Part shown: piece by piece, positions 50,255-59,405 of the stretch
Numbering within the stretch: the stretch's first letter is position 1
Layout of the letters: each line of letters starts with the position of its first letter
Assembly: GCA_958295855.1 (NCBI GenBank)
Contig: OY282383.1
Coordinates: forward strand, 3,948,481 to 4,012,480
Direction of reading: 5' to 3'
DNA from: an uncultured Poribacteria bacterium
Lineage (GTDB): Bacteria > Poribacteria > WGA-4E > WGA-3G
DNA length: 64,000 nt
Program-made: the position numbers and the translations under genes
Notes under the pieces: model-generated
Seen by the model: only the letters and a program-made list of their open reading frames with translations
Told to the model about the DNA's origin: nothing
Databases searched by the model: none

Positions 50255-50950
50255 TCATTCCTCTTCCAAGTCTTTGAGAATCTGCGCGATGATAGGTTGA
50301 AGCGGAGGAATCAGTTCCGTAACAACTTCCCAGACGATAGCGTCGTTAACATCAAAGTACACAGGGAGAATCCGAGCTCGCATTCCTGCCATCTGCCGCC
50401 ATGGCACTTGTGGGTACTCTTGCCGAATCGTCTTGGGAACATTCTTCGTTGCTTCCCCGATAATTTCAAGTTTTCGGACGACAGCAGAAGCGGTTTTATC
50501 ATCAGCGGCAAACGCATCAAAACCTATTCCTTCAACGAATGTCTGAGCAGCACCCATCGCTTCAACAATGTCCTTCAGATAAAGTCGGTAGTTTCTCATA
50601 AGTGTATCGCTTGTTTTAACACAGCAGCGCGATTGAGACGTGGCGAAGTCCTCCGTGCCGATTTCAAAACTTATCATTTCGCTGAATACGGAAGCACGAA
50701 GCTCCTCTCGGAGTGACTCACGAGGCACAACATCCACCTTACATCCGAGTTTATCCTCCAAAAAGTGTTGGAGCCCGACAAGATCAAAGAGATTGGCACC
50801 AGCATCCAAATCCACCAAGAGATCCAGATCGCTGTCTGCATGGAAATCGCCGCGTGCGTAGGAGCCGAAGATGGCTTTAACCTGGGCTTTGTACTGCTGG
50901 CGGATTTCGTCCTTATCTTCTGCGATTATTTTTTTTAGCTCTGCAATCAT
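50255..50950 (-). CDS. Fused MntA-HepT (nucleotidyltransferase - DUF86 HEPN) protein in the defence operon
   Basis: 231 residues from the ATG at 50950; the frame extends 22 codons upstream without homology. Residues ~20-100 are a minimal nucleotidyltransferase with canonical GSYARGDFHADSDLDLLV (Gly29-Ser30-x10-Asp41-x-Asp43). Residues ~118-230 are a DUF86/HepT HEPN domain, beginning MRNYRLYLKDIVEAM, which is where separate hepT genes normally start; here no stop intervenes. The catalytic motif, usually RNxxVHGY, reads MRARILPVYFDVNDAIVW: Arg191 and Tyr198 remain, His is replaced by Pro196. The RNase activity is therefore probably lost while the AMPylation site is kept. It is located between the DNA methylase and the DUF499 ATPase, 4 bp from the latter. 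Confidence 0.85.
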   Translation of the reverse strand: MIAELKKIIAEDKDEIRQQYKAQVKAIFGSYARGDFHADSDLDLLVDLDAGANLFDLVGLQHFLEDKLGCKVDVVPRESLREELRASVFSEMISFEIGTEDFATSQSRCCVKTSDTLMRNYRLYLKDIVEAMGAAQTFVEGIGFDAFAADDKTASAVVRKLEIIGEATKNVPKTIRQEYPQVPWRQMAGMRARILPVYFDVNDAIVWEVVTELIPPLQPIIAQILKDLEEE

Positions 50951-51117
50951 GAGGAAACCCCCAAGGCGGTAAGGACTCTGTCTCGAAAATCTGGATCTGT
51001 TATTATCCTGTAGCATAGAGCTAGTTTATCATGAATCGCTCGTCGATGTCAACCGAAAATCGGAAAATGTTGTAGCACAAACTGTCAGTTGGTTTGTCAA
51101 TTTTTAGCAAACCATTG

Positions 51118-54036
51118 TCATGACGACACTCCATCAAGCGTGAGTTGCTGTTCCGCACTGGTGGTTCCCGAGGGACCCGAGCCGGTGCCACCTGGGAATT
51201 TTCCCGGGGCGTAATGCATCAGCGTCTCCAAAAGCGATCTGGCCCCAGAACCTTGTGGACTCGTCTCAATCAGTGCCTGAACGACAGCCTTGAAAAGCGC
51301 ATTTTCTTGCAGGCCGTGCTCGTCGAAGGAGGCGTTGATTTGCAACTTTTCGCCGGCATCCCAGAGTTTCATGAGCCGATGGATGATGTCTATCATAGGT
51401 ATTCTGCCAGACGTGTGCGCGTCGCCAACCCGGTCTGAAGGGCGTTCGGTGTGTCCCAATAGTTTCAGGGCATTGCCCGACGCGGCTTTCCGCAAAATGC
51501 CGGTGTGCACCGCCCGTAGCTCGTCAAGTGATAACCCGTATCCCTGTGCCAATAGGATACACTCACCCACCGGCGCGTTCTCTGTCCCGAAATGATTCCG
51601 GTGCATCAGATAGTAGCGGGTCCATTCGTCTAACGCTTCTGTGCTTGCGCCTTTCAGGATCTGCCCCAATGCAAAGTCCGTGACGATACGGCGTACCTCT
51701 GTGAGAAATTCAGTCACCGTGAACGCTTGCCCGTTCATGCGGCGGACCTCCTTGTAGGTAGAGTAGCTTTCCAGTGCGGGGCCGATTGCTGCCCAGACGA
51801 AGTCTGGGCCTTGGATTCCCACATCCCAGAAGTATCTGAGGCGTTCGGTAATGCGTTCCTGCATCTCACGCTTGACTTTTCCGTAATGCCCCACTCTGGC
51901 CTTTGCAGCCCGCTTTCGGCAGACGAGCCACAGTGAAGTTGCAAGCACGGCAGTTCCCTGCGCGCCCAATTTTCCTTGTCTTTCAGTGTCAATGGGCCAA
52001 GATGCGGTGACGACTAGACCTGATTCAAGCATCGCCTTCACAAGAGTTTCCCAAGCGTCTGGCTCTTTGTGAGCGAATACAACAACCATTCTACCATCGT
52101 CACTCAATGAGTCATGTGCGGTTCGGAAACTTTCAGCCATGCCTTTCTCGCAGAATTCTTTGCCGATCTTTCCTCTTTTACCGGTTTTGTGTTGCTGAAC
52201 CAACTCTTCCGATTTCGGTGTGAGCGCATCTGCAAAAACATCAGGAAATCGATTGCCGATAGCACGTCGAAACCACACGTAAAAGAAATCGGAGATATCG
52301 GCATAAGGAATTGCGTCGTAGTAAGGGGGATCGGTGACGATGGCATCAACAGATTGCACTCTTAAGTGCTGGCTAGACTGTTGGTGAATATGAGGCGAGC
52401 GAGTGTTCCTGATTTTCAACGCGTGAGCTAGAAAACGTTGAATCCAGTTCAACCCGCCTAAGAAATCACCGGTGCTTTCCGAAAAAGGATTAATTTCAGA
52501 GAAATCCCAAGTCATAGGAAGCGCGTAACGAGCGAAGGTTTGGCCCTGACATTCACCAACTGTAACCCAAATCGAAAGCATTGAACTATAACAGGCAAGG
52601 CGATTGACATTAATAGCGAGATATTTATCAACTGCCTCCATCCATTCTGCTGAATACCCAAGTCTTTCCATCTCATCCCGCGCCCTTCGTGTCCATTTTA
52701 CAAAAGTCATCAACGCTAGCAACTGCCGTTCCGTAAACAGATCCGACCACGTCTTGAATCCATAATCGGGTAACTGAGAGCCGACAGCCCGGTGCCGATC
52801 TTTGCTCGGCAACGGTTCATCGGGAATCCCATGCGGAATTTCCTGAGCAATCGTTTCCAACACTTCCGCGGGTATGTCTGCGGCACTCATATCCGCTGGG
52901 GTTGGGGAACGGTATTCCTTGCCATACGTCTCCTGATAGATAACCGTGGTCATCTGTGCTTTGAGGGTGCCTTCTTGTCCGCATCGTTTGATGTAGGTTT
53001 TCGGTTGCTGGACTCCGCAAAAGGGGCAAGTCGCCGATGTGCCGGACATCGTTGGTTTATCAACCTCGCTGTCATTTTTCGGCGCGACAATCTCAAATCG
53101 GACACGTTTCGTATTGGAATCAGGGCAGAGTTTGAGTGCACGCTTGCCGTTGATAATGACTTTCGTCTGGTTTTTTGTCTTTTTGAGCCTGAGAACGTCA
53201 GGACGCTCCCGATTTTCGGGCGTGTCTCTAAGGATTTTCTCCGGCTTCTTACAAACCCACAGCGTCTTGAGCAACGGCACCGTCGCCCCACACTGCGGGT
53301 CCTGACAGGGAATAGTTCGGGCCCAGAGGTAGGCGACCGTCGGTTTGCCATCAACTACGGGATAGTATTGCACCAGCTCTTTTAGGGCGTTTTCTAAAAC
53401 CCACTGTCCCCATAAACGGACATGCTCAGCCAGATCTCCCTTTTTCAGCTCGGGCTGTGCATCAAGCGTGAGCTGAGGGAGTGGTGTCGTTTTTCCGGCG
53501 AGCCGTTGCGGATATTCAAGCGTGCATTTGAGGATAAACCAGGCAACAGGGTTATAGTCGTTGGCGATGACTTCACAACCGAGCCGCATCGCTTCAAGCG
53601 GGATAGCGCCCCCGCCTGCGAACATATCCATCACTGTCGGTGGGTGTCCGTTGTAAGCCATCTGGATGAGTTCTCGGGCGATGCGGAGTTTATTGAGCCA
53701 GCGTCCTTTTTTATCTTTTCTGTCCCAGTCGCCTTGTCCATTTTCGTCACCCCACCGGGTCAGCGAAGCAATCAGGTCGTTACAGAGATATTCACGTTGT
53801 TTGTCAGGTAACGGGGATCCGCAAAGGCGTGTGTATTCTTCCTTTATTTTTCGAGGTGCATCGGCGGGATCGGGGAGCAATGTGGCTATCGTGACGGCGC
53901 GGCATGCAGCGAGGGGGCGGCGTGCGGGCCAGATGTGGAGCGTGGAGATATGTCCGTGTCGGACATTCTTTTCGTGTTTTGAGTCTGTGGAAACCTTTTT
54001 GAGTGGGAAGGCTTCCTCAATAAGTCGACGTGGCAC
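51118..54036 (-). CDS. DUF1156 adenine-specific DNA methyltransferase
   Basis: 972 residues. The DUF1156 N-terminus is typical (LIEEAFPLKKVSTDS, then HISTLHIWPARRPLAACRA). The SAM site is DMFAGGGAIPLEAMRLGCEVIANDYNPVA, and the catalytic motif IV is TDPPYYDAIPYADI, the D-P-P-Y form of N6-adenine methylases. A split zinc ribbon lies between (CQDPQCGA, then CPFCGVQQ and a later RCGQ). It is the modification component of the predicted system and should mark host DNA. The start is GTG at 54036 behind GGAAGGAA. It follows the helicase by 63 bp. Confidence 0.92.
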   Translation of the reverse strand: MPRRLIEEAFPLKKVSTDSKHEKNVRHGHISTLHIWPARRPLAACRAVTIATLLPDPADAPRKIKEEYTRLCGSPLPDKQREYLCNDLIASLTRWGDENGQGDWDRKDKKGRWLNKLRIARELIQMAYNGHPPTVMDMFAGGGAIPLEAMRLGCEVIANDYNPVAWFILKCTLEYPQRLAGKTTPLPQLTLDAQPELKKGDLAEHVRLWGQWVLENALKELVQYYPVVDGKPTVAYLWARTIPCQDPQCGATVPLLKTLWVCKKPEKILRDTPENRERPDVLRLKKTKNQTKVIINGKRALKLCPDSNTKRVRFEIVAPKNDSEVDKPTMSGTSATCPFCGVQQPKTYIKRCGQEGTLKAQMTTVIYQETYGKEYRSPTPADMSAADIPAEVLETIAQEIPHGIPDEPLPSKDRHRAVGSQLPDYGFKTWSDLFTERQLLALMTFVKWTRRARDEMERLGYSAEWMEAVDKYLAINVNRLACYSSMLSIWVTVGECQGQTFARYALPMTWDFSEINPFSESTGDFLGGLNWIQRFLAHALKIRNTRSPHIHQQSSQHLRVQSVDAIVTDPPYYDAIPYADISDFFYVWFRRAIGNRFPDVFADALTPKSEELVQQHKTGKRGKIGKEFCEKGMAESFRTAHDSLSDDGRMVVVFAHKEPDAWETLVKAMLESGLVVTASWPIDTERQGKLGAQGTAVLATSLWLVCRKRAAKARVGHYGKVKREMQERITERLRYFWDVGIQGPDFVWAAIGPALESYSTYKEVRRMNGQAFTVTEFLTEVRRIVTDFALGQILKGASTEALDEWTRYYLMHRNHFGTENAPVGECILLAQGYGLSLDELRAVHTGILRKAASGNALKLLGHTERPSDRVGDAHTSGRIPMIDIIHRLMKLWDAGEKLQINASFDEHGLQENALFKAVVQALIETSPQGSGARSLLETLMHYAPGKFPGGTGSGPSGTTSAEQQLTLDGVSS

Positions 54037-54099
54037 TGTCGTTTTTTCCTTCCTGATGTAAAATTGAATGTCTCTGTAAACTCTATCTCGTGATTTGTA

Positions 54100-57000
54100 T
54101 TATATACGCTCTGATTCTCGCATAATGTCACTGGCATTAATCCGGATGCTTCCCGTAGCTGTCGCAATCAGATTGCCAAAGGGGTCTTGGCATCGGTATA
54201 ACTGTGGTTCGGTGTCACAATGATAGACGACATAGAGCCAGTAGCGATCCCGGTGGTTGATGGCTTGTCGCCATTCATTTGCTGTCAACGTAACGTTCGC
54301 AATTCCTGTGCGCCCTTTGACTTCAATGTAACGCACCTCACCGGTTGGGTGTCTCGACTGCAGGTCAAACCCTTTTTTGAGGCTTGGATTAGAAACATCC
54401 TTAATTTCGGCTCCCTGCTTGCGTTCATATTCAATAACAGTTTTGAGCGCGATAGCCTCGGTATCTCGGAGTGTTTTTGATGCCCACCCGCCCGGTTCCA
54501 TCTCAAGTGGGGGTAGGGTGACGAAGGCTCGAACATAGATAGTTACGGGACCCAATTGGGTATTTTCGATGTCCTTGATGAGGCTCGCTTCAGCCGCCTT
54601 GCGTTTCGTGTCAAGTGCCTTGAGTTCACGCTCGCAGTTGTTCAGTTTTGTTTGTGCGACAGGCACGTCTTTGGCGACAGCGTCTTTGAGGGTGCGCCGC
54701 TGTTCAAGAAGTTCTGACTTCCGCAAGTTAGATGAAATCCGGATCTGTTTCCTTTTGTTATCCAGTTCGGCCTGAAGTTCGTTGCGAATACGCGAAAGTT
54801 TGGCCTCTCCAACGTTTTCCCTGATGAAAGTTTTAACGGGTTGCGTTTCGGCTGCGCGGTTAACCCATTCAGGGGCTAGCGGGGTAGGCACATTGCCTTG
54901 TGTCGGCATCGGCTGCTGCGGTGTTAATGTCAACAATAGATGCGCCGGTGTTTCCTCATACCGTCCATCTGCAAAGCGTTTGATACCCACAAGCATTTCA
55001 TCAAGGAGGTGAGGTTCGTCATCCGTTTGGCGCATCACAGGCACCCTCGCGAAATAGAATAGATACGGCTCATCCGCATGTGCATCGAAATAGATTGCTC
55101 CGCGTTCACCTTCGGCGTTGAATTTTTCCAAAAAACGGCGCTGCAGTGCGTCAAAAATTGGTTCACCGGGGTGCAGAAAAATTGCTTCTGGTTTCTCGCA
55201 TCCAGCGGGCAGTGCGAGTTCGCGTGAGAATGTTAGTTGAGCTCGGAGACGCGGAGGATATTCATCAATTGCATTTTGCACATCGGCATTACAAATCCCT
55301 TCCATAGTGGCACTTGGAAAAGGTGTGAGTGTGAAACGCTTTTCAATGTTTCCATCAATGCGATAACCGAGATGCGGTGCTGCCTCTTCAAAGAAACTTC
55401 GGACATAAGCCGGGAGCATGCGAAGCGTTTCGGCAGATTCTCTCTGCGCCTGAACGTTGCCGAGTAAACGTTTGACATCGCTACAAGCCACCGATTTCTG
55501 CTGCCCTTCAAGCTGCTTTTTGACGTTCTCCAGCGTGAATTGATTGTTGATGGCTTGGATTGAAGCATCGGTTTGATTTTCTGTGATAGCTTTCGTGATA
55601 AGCTCGGACAAAGAAATTTTGCTGAATTGTTGTCCAATGACATCAAAGACCTTATCGGCATTCAATTCTTCACGCATCTTTTGCATTTTTTCCAGCAGCA
55701 CTTTCAACACGCGGCCTTCACGGGTATCTTCGGCAACGAGATTTAGCAAAACAACCGTGCGCGCCTGCTTGTATCGGTGAATCCGTCCCATCCGTTGTTC
55801 AAGCCGAGCGGGGTTCCACGGAATATCGTAGTTCACCATCAACCAACAGAATTGAAGGTTGATGCCTTCGCCTGCTGCATCGGTTGCGACGAGATATTGT
55901 GCGCCGTTCGCATCCCGAAAAAACGCAACCTGTTCTTCGCGTTCACTATACTTCATGCCGCCGTGGATTTGGGCGACTTTTCCGGTAAAGCCCAACGCCT
56001 CTAAGCGTTCAATGACAAAAATCATCGTGTCGCGATGCTCGGTGAAAATCAGGGCTTTTGTGTCTGGATACTCCTTTAATGCCTCCCATAGATTCTCAAA
56101 CTTGCTTTCGGCTTTGAGGTTGTAAACCTTCTTCGCTAACTCGGTGAGTTTTTGAACGTGAAAGAGCTCCGTGTCAAGCTCTGCGAGTGAGCGAGCGGTT
56201 GTCGCCTCCGCAAGCGCCTCATCAAACTGCTCCGCCTCTTCCTTTCCATCAATAATTTCTTCCTCATCGCTCGTCTTTTCTTCTCTGATGTCACTGCCCG
56301 ACATTTTCGCTTGTGCTCTCTCTAGCTGCGCCGTTAACAAGCTTCCGTTTTGGAGACTATGAAGCGTCGTCTGGAGTTTTTCCGCACGTCTGATAAGGCT
56401 CTGCCACAGCGCGAACGTTGAACTGGCAAGTCGTCTTTGTAGCACCATCATTGCCATCTTTGCCGCGCTCCGGTTGTATTGGCCAGCGAGATCGAAATAT
56501 TTCTCACAATATGCTGTGACAGCATCGTACAGTGATTGCTCGCTCACTTCGCCCTGCTTGAGTGGATAGGCAATAGTCCGACTCAACCGAGGCGGGTAAA
56601 TGGGTTTCTCATCAAAGGTAATCATCTCCTCCTTCATACGCCGGAGCAGATGTTTAGATTTCTCTTCGCCATCCAACCGTTTAAACGCGTTTTGTGAGGC
56701 GAGATGCTCAGGTAGAAGCAGTCGCCACAGAAAATAATAGGCATCCTCTTTCCCCATGTGCGGCGTTGCCGTGAGCAACAACAGATTTTTTTGCTGCGCG
56801 GCAATCCGTTCGGCAAGCTCGTATCGTTTTGATTTTTTTATTGTACCATCCAACTCGTATCGCGCGGATAGCTTATGTGCCTCGTCAAAGACTACCAGAT
56901 CGTAAGGTTGCGCTTCAAAGAGACAGTCTTGCATTCGCTTTTGCCGTAATGTATCAAGACTGACGATGGCTAAGCGATTTTTCGCATCTACAAAGGGATT

Positions 57001-57576
57001 TGTGTTTGCAGCATCAGCACTAGCCAAAATACGGAATTGGAGGCGGAAACAGACCTGTAATTCGCGTTCCCAGTTGCCAATCAGGCCCGCTGGCGGCACA
57101 ATCAGCACCCGTTCTACCTGCCGCCGGAGTAACTGTTCTTGGATATAGAGCCCTGTCATAATCGTTTTGCCAGCACCGGCATCGTCAGCTAACAGAAACC
57201 GCAACGGGGCATGGTTCATTAGATGCTCATAGACTGCGATGAATTGATGCGGCAACGCATCGATGAGGGATGTTTCTGTTGCAAAGATAGGATTGAACAA
57301 ATAGGCGTGGCGAAGGCGATGCGCTTCAGCAACCAGTCTCACCAGGGTCGCATCTGCCCGAAAAGCATCGGATACAATCTTGAAACGGGTTTGCAGCTCC
57401 TGGATAGAATAGGTAAATGACACAGTGTCATTCTCAAAAAAGAGTTGGACAAACGTGTCGTGTGACTCGACGCGACGGATTACCCGTTCCTGCTCTTGAT
57501 ATGTGTCAAGGAGTGATGTACCGGGCTGAAGATCGCCGATATGAATTGTATCTGTTCGCGGGACTGCTAGGTTCAT
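54100..57576 (-). CDS. SNF2-type helicase with C-terminal DUF3883 domain
   Basis: 1158 residues. Motif I DDAGAGKT (131-138), motif II VVFDEAHKL (DEAH at 231-234), motif III LLLTATPHMG; the second RecA domain has ALIFTEHRDTM, ATDAAGEGINLQFC and EQRMGRIHRYKQ. A long charged coiled region follows. The last ~110 residues match DUF3883 (NPSLKKGFDLQSRHPTGE, then YIEVKGRTG), a fold related to restriction nucleases; EVKGR is the usual D/E-x-K corner. This is like the DrmD-type helicase of DISARM and its relatives. It is predicted to translocate on invading DNA. First gene of the operon; no clear ribosome site precedes its ATG. Confidence 0.92.
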   Translation of the reverse strand: MNLAVPRTDTIHIGDLQPGTSLLDTYQEQERVIRRVESHDTFVQLFFENDTVSFTYSIQELQTRFKIVSDAFRADATLVRLVAEAHRLRHAYLFNPIFATETSLIDALPHQFIAVYEHLMNHAPLRFLLADDAGAGKTIMTGLYIQEQLLRRQVERVLIVPPAGLIGNWERELQVCFRLQFRILASADAANTNPFVDAKNRLAIVSLDTLRQKRMQDCLFEAQPYDLVVFDEAHKLSARYELDGTIKKSKRYELAERIAAQQKNLLLLTATPHMGKEDAYYFLWRLLLPEHLASQNAFKRLDGEEKSKHLLRRMKEEMITFDEKPIYPPRLSRTIAYPLKQGEVSEQSLYDAVTAYCEKYFDLAGQYNRSAAKMAMMVLQRRLASSTFALWQSLIRRAEKLQTTLHSLQNGSLLTAQLERAQAKMSGSDIREEKTSDEEEIIDGKEEAEQFDEALAEATTARSLAELDTELFHVQKLTELAKKVYNLKAESKFENLWEALKEYPDTKALIFTEHRDTMIFVIERLEALGFTGKVAQIHGGMKYSEREEQVAFFRDANGAQYLVATDAAGEGINLQFCWLMVNYDIPWNPARLEQRMGRIHRYKQARTVVLLNLVAEDTREGRVLKVLLEKMQKMREELNADKVFDVIGQQFSKISLSELITKAITENQTDASIQAINNQFTLENVKKQLEGQQKSVACSDVKRLLGNVQAQRESAETLRMLPAYVRSFFEEAAPHLGYRIDGNIEKRFTLTPFPSATMEGICNADVQNAIDEYPPRLRAQLTFSRELALPAGCEKPEAIFLHPGEPIFDALQRRFLEKFNAEGERGAIYFDAHADEPYLFYFARVPVMRQTDDEPHLLDEMLVGIKRFADGRYEETPAHLLLTLTPQQPMPTQGNVPTPLAPEWVNRAAETQPVKTFIRENVGEAKLSRIRNELQAELDNKRKQIRISSNLRKSELLEQRRTLKDAVAKDVPVAQTKLNNCERELKALDTKRKAAEASLIKDIENTQLGPVTIYVRAFVTLPPLEMEPGGWASKTLRDTEAIALKTVIEYERKQGAEIKDVSNPSLKKGFDLQSRHPTGEVRYIEVKGRTGIANVTLTANEWRQAINHRDRYWLYVVYHCDTEPQLYRCQDPFGNLIATATGSIRINASDIMRESERI

Positions 57577-57610
57577 TTCTACCGTCTGAAAACGCCTCGT
57601 GTTTTAGATC

Positions 57611-57666
57611 TTTCATCAATTCGGTTTCTGCTCCGCTTTTTCCGTTGTCAAAAGCGGGTTTCTTAT
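57611..57666 (-). repeat. Eta repeat, empty form
   Basis: On the minus strand AAGAAACCCGCTTTTGACAACGG then AAAAAGCGGAGCAGAAACC. Compared with 2794-2887 the alpha insert is absent, and the stem pair has changed together (CCGATTTT/AAAATCGG to CCGCTTTT/AAAAGCGG). Confidence 0.75.
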
Positions 57667-57671
57667 TATCG

Positions 57672-57724
57672 GTAGGAGCGATCTCCGAATCGCGACATTG
57701 GTAGGAGCGATCTCCGAATCGCGA
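57672..57724 (+). repeat. Tandem pair of GTAGGAGCGATCTCCGAATCGCGA
   Basis: Two 24-base copies five bases apart. Each can form a GCGAT/ATCGC hairpin. Confidence 0.8.
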
Positions 57725-57738
57725 ACTCCTAATTCCGG

Positions 57739-57894
57739 TTGCATAAGAAACCTCCGACGAGAGCTATAGTGCATTGCTGTACCTATCTACCATTCTGAAT
57801 GCACGTCGCAAATGTAAGAAATAAAAAAGTTGTTCATTGGCCATTCACAACTTGGGCGAATACGCCGCAAATTCTCCGCAAGGAATAACGAAAA
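57739..57894 (+). repeat. Epsilon dispersed repeat, copy 4, split by a zeta hairpin
   Basis: Left part CCTCCGACGAGAGCTATAG...CATTCTGAA, right part TTCTCCGCAAGGAATAACG; between them the 72-bp zeta unit (57796-57868). The uninterrupted form is at 60720-60825. Confidence 0.8.
57796..57868 (+). repeat. Zeta hairpin repeat inserted in epsilon
   Basis: TGCACGTCGCAAATGTAAG, AAATAAAAAAGTTGTTCATTGGCCATTCACAACTT, GGGCGAATACGCCGCAAA. The arms are AAGTTGT/ACAACTT plus GGCG..CGCC. Confidence 0.75.
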
Positions 57895-57943
57895 TTCAGT
57901 TTTAAAAAAAGCAAAGGAACACTTAGACCGCTGATGCGTGTGG

Positions 57944-59251
57944 CTACTTCCTTGCGCCGCGCACAAGTGCTTCGATGGCATCAATCTCTTTCGGAACACC
58001 ACTTGTTATCACTTTGCAACCAGATTCGGTGACAAGGATATCGTCCTCTATGCGTACACCGATGCCGCGGTAGGCGGGTGGTGCCTTCTTCGTACCTTCG
58101 GCGACGTAAAGCCCCGGTTCAATAGTCATTACCATGCCCGGTTGGAAGGTTTTAAACTCCCCATCCGTTTCGTGGACGCAATTGACATCGTGCACATCTA
58201 AACCGAGCATGTGCCCGACTCGATACATGTAAAACCGCTCATAAGCCTTTTTCTTTAGCAATTTCTTTGTTTTTCCCTTTAAAAGGCCGAGGCTGAGCAT
58301 GCCTTCTGTCAACAACTCGGTCGATTTTTGATGTGGCTCGTCAATGGAAACGCCGGGGCGAATACAGTCAATAATGGCATAGTGCGCTTCAAGCACAAGT
58401 TGATAGATTTCTCTTTGTGCCTCAGTGAATGTGCCGTTTGCGGGGAAGGTGCGGGTCACGTCGCCAGAGTATCGCTGGTATTCCGCGCCTGCGTCAATAA
58501 GAACAAGCGTTTCATCTTCGATCTGGCAGTCATTTGTTGTGTAGTGGAGCGTGGTAGCATTTCCACCACTCGCAACGATAGTGGGAAAGGCAGTACCGCT
58601 CGCGCCGTTCCTGCGAAACGTGGATTCAACGATAGCTTCCAACTCGTATTCATACATGCCGGGGCGAACTGCTTGCATTGCAGCCAGATGGCCTTCCACG
58701 GTAATGTTCGTCGCCTTTTGTATCCGGCGGAGTTCCTCCTCGTTTTTGATTAATCGCATGTCGCTGAGAATAGGGCTCGGGTCGACTAGCGTCGCTATCC
58801 CTTTGCCTGCCCGAATTCTCGACCGGACCGACTGGGTGAATAGGGTAAGGATTTCGGTGTCAATTTCCTCATTGGCACCGAACGTATAGTAAAGCCTTTC
58901 GGCCCCTTGTAGATATTCCCCAATTTTTTCACCGAATTTCTCTATTGGATAGGCTTTATCTGCGCCGTAGTGTTTGCGGGCGTTGGAGACACCCACTCGC
59001 TTTCCGTTCCAAATTTCCGCTCGTTTGTTTTTGGGGCGAACAAACAGAACGTATTGGTGTTTCGGATGTTCAGGCGCGATGACACACATCGCCTCCGGTT
59101 CTTCAAATCCCGTAAGGTAATAAAAATTTGGCTCGGGATGATAAAGATGTTCTGTGTCGTGGTTTCGCATCGCGGGGGCGCGACTCGCGAAGATGGCAAC
59201 ACCTCCCCGTCCCATCTTTTTAATAAAGGCTTTTCGCTTCTGTTTATGCAA
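57944..59251 (-). CDS. Xaa-Pro aminopeptidase (M24B)
   Basis: 435 residues. The AMP_N domain comes first (ASRAPAMRNHDTEHLYHPEPNFYYLTGF), then the pita-bread catalytic domain with the dinuclear metal ligands: DAGAEYQRYSGDVTRTF (two Asp), HMLGLDVHD (His), TIEPGLY (Glu) and GVRIEDDILV (Glu). It removes N-terminal residues next to proline. The start is TTG at 59251: AAAGGAG stands 9 bases before it and no ATG is better placed. It could supply amino acids from peptides brought in by the Opp transporter elsewhere in the window, but the two are not linked by operon. Confidence 0.92.
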   Translation of the reverse strand: MHKQKRKAFIKKMGRGGVAIFASRAPAMRNHDTEHLYHPEPNFYYLTGFEEPEAMCVIAPEHPKHQYVLFVRPKNKRAEIWNGKRVGVSNARKHYGADKAYPIEKFGEKIGEYLQGAERLYYTFGANEEIDTEILTLFTQSVRSRIRAGKGIATLVDPSPILSDMRLIKNEEELRRIQKATNITVEGHLAAMQAVRPGMYEYELEAIVESTFRRNGASGTAFPTIVASGGNATTLHYTTNDCQIEDETLVLIDAGAEYQRYSGDVTRTFPANGTFTEAQREIYQLVLEAHYAIIDCIRPGVSIDEPHQKSTELLTEGMLSLGLLKGKTKKLLKKKAYERFYMYRVGHMLGLDVHDVNCVHETDGEFKTFQPGMVMTIEPGLYVAEGTKKAPPAYRGIGVRIEDDILVTESGCKVITSGVPKEIDAIEALVRGARK

Positions 59252-59311
59252 TATATTTCTCCTTTTTTCGTCAATTTTTCGTCAATTGGGTTTCTGCTCC
59301 GATTTTTCCGT

Positions 59312-59405
59312 TTTTCGTCAATTGGGTTTCTGCTCCGATTTTTCCGCATGAGGTATTTACCCCTGCAAAGCAGGGGCGGATACCCTGTTCAAAATCGGGT
59401 TTCTT
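59312..59405 (-). repeat. Eta repeat, occupied, with tandem half copy upstream
   Basis: Inverse copy of 2794-2887. The right half (CGTCAATTGGGTTTCTGCTCCGATTTTTCCG) is repeated directly before it at about 59276-59310. Confidence 0.8.
59352..59384 (+). repeat. Alpha palindrome nested in eta
   Basis: GGTAT...CCCCTGC-AAA-GCAGGGG...ATACC, inner stem 59360-59376. Confidence 0.85.

Larger units (their letters stand above)
57577..57943. other. Intergenic region upstream of the defence operon, all repeats
   Basis: 367 bp: an empty eta repeat (57611-57666), two tandem GTAGGAGCGATCTCCGAATCGCGA copies (57672-57695, 57701-57724), and an epsilon repeat (57739-57894) split by a zeta hairpin. The epsilon end gives a GGAGG-preceded minus-strand ATG (57743) and a 40-codon frame made wholly of repeat sequence; not counted as a gene. 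Confidence 0.7.

Noticed and set aside
57620..57745. 40-codon minus-strand frame with GGAGG upstream of the helicase
   Set aside because: It is made entirely of epsilon, GTAGGAG and eta repeat sequence; the start signal belongs to the epsilon repeat.
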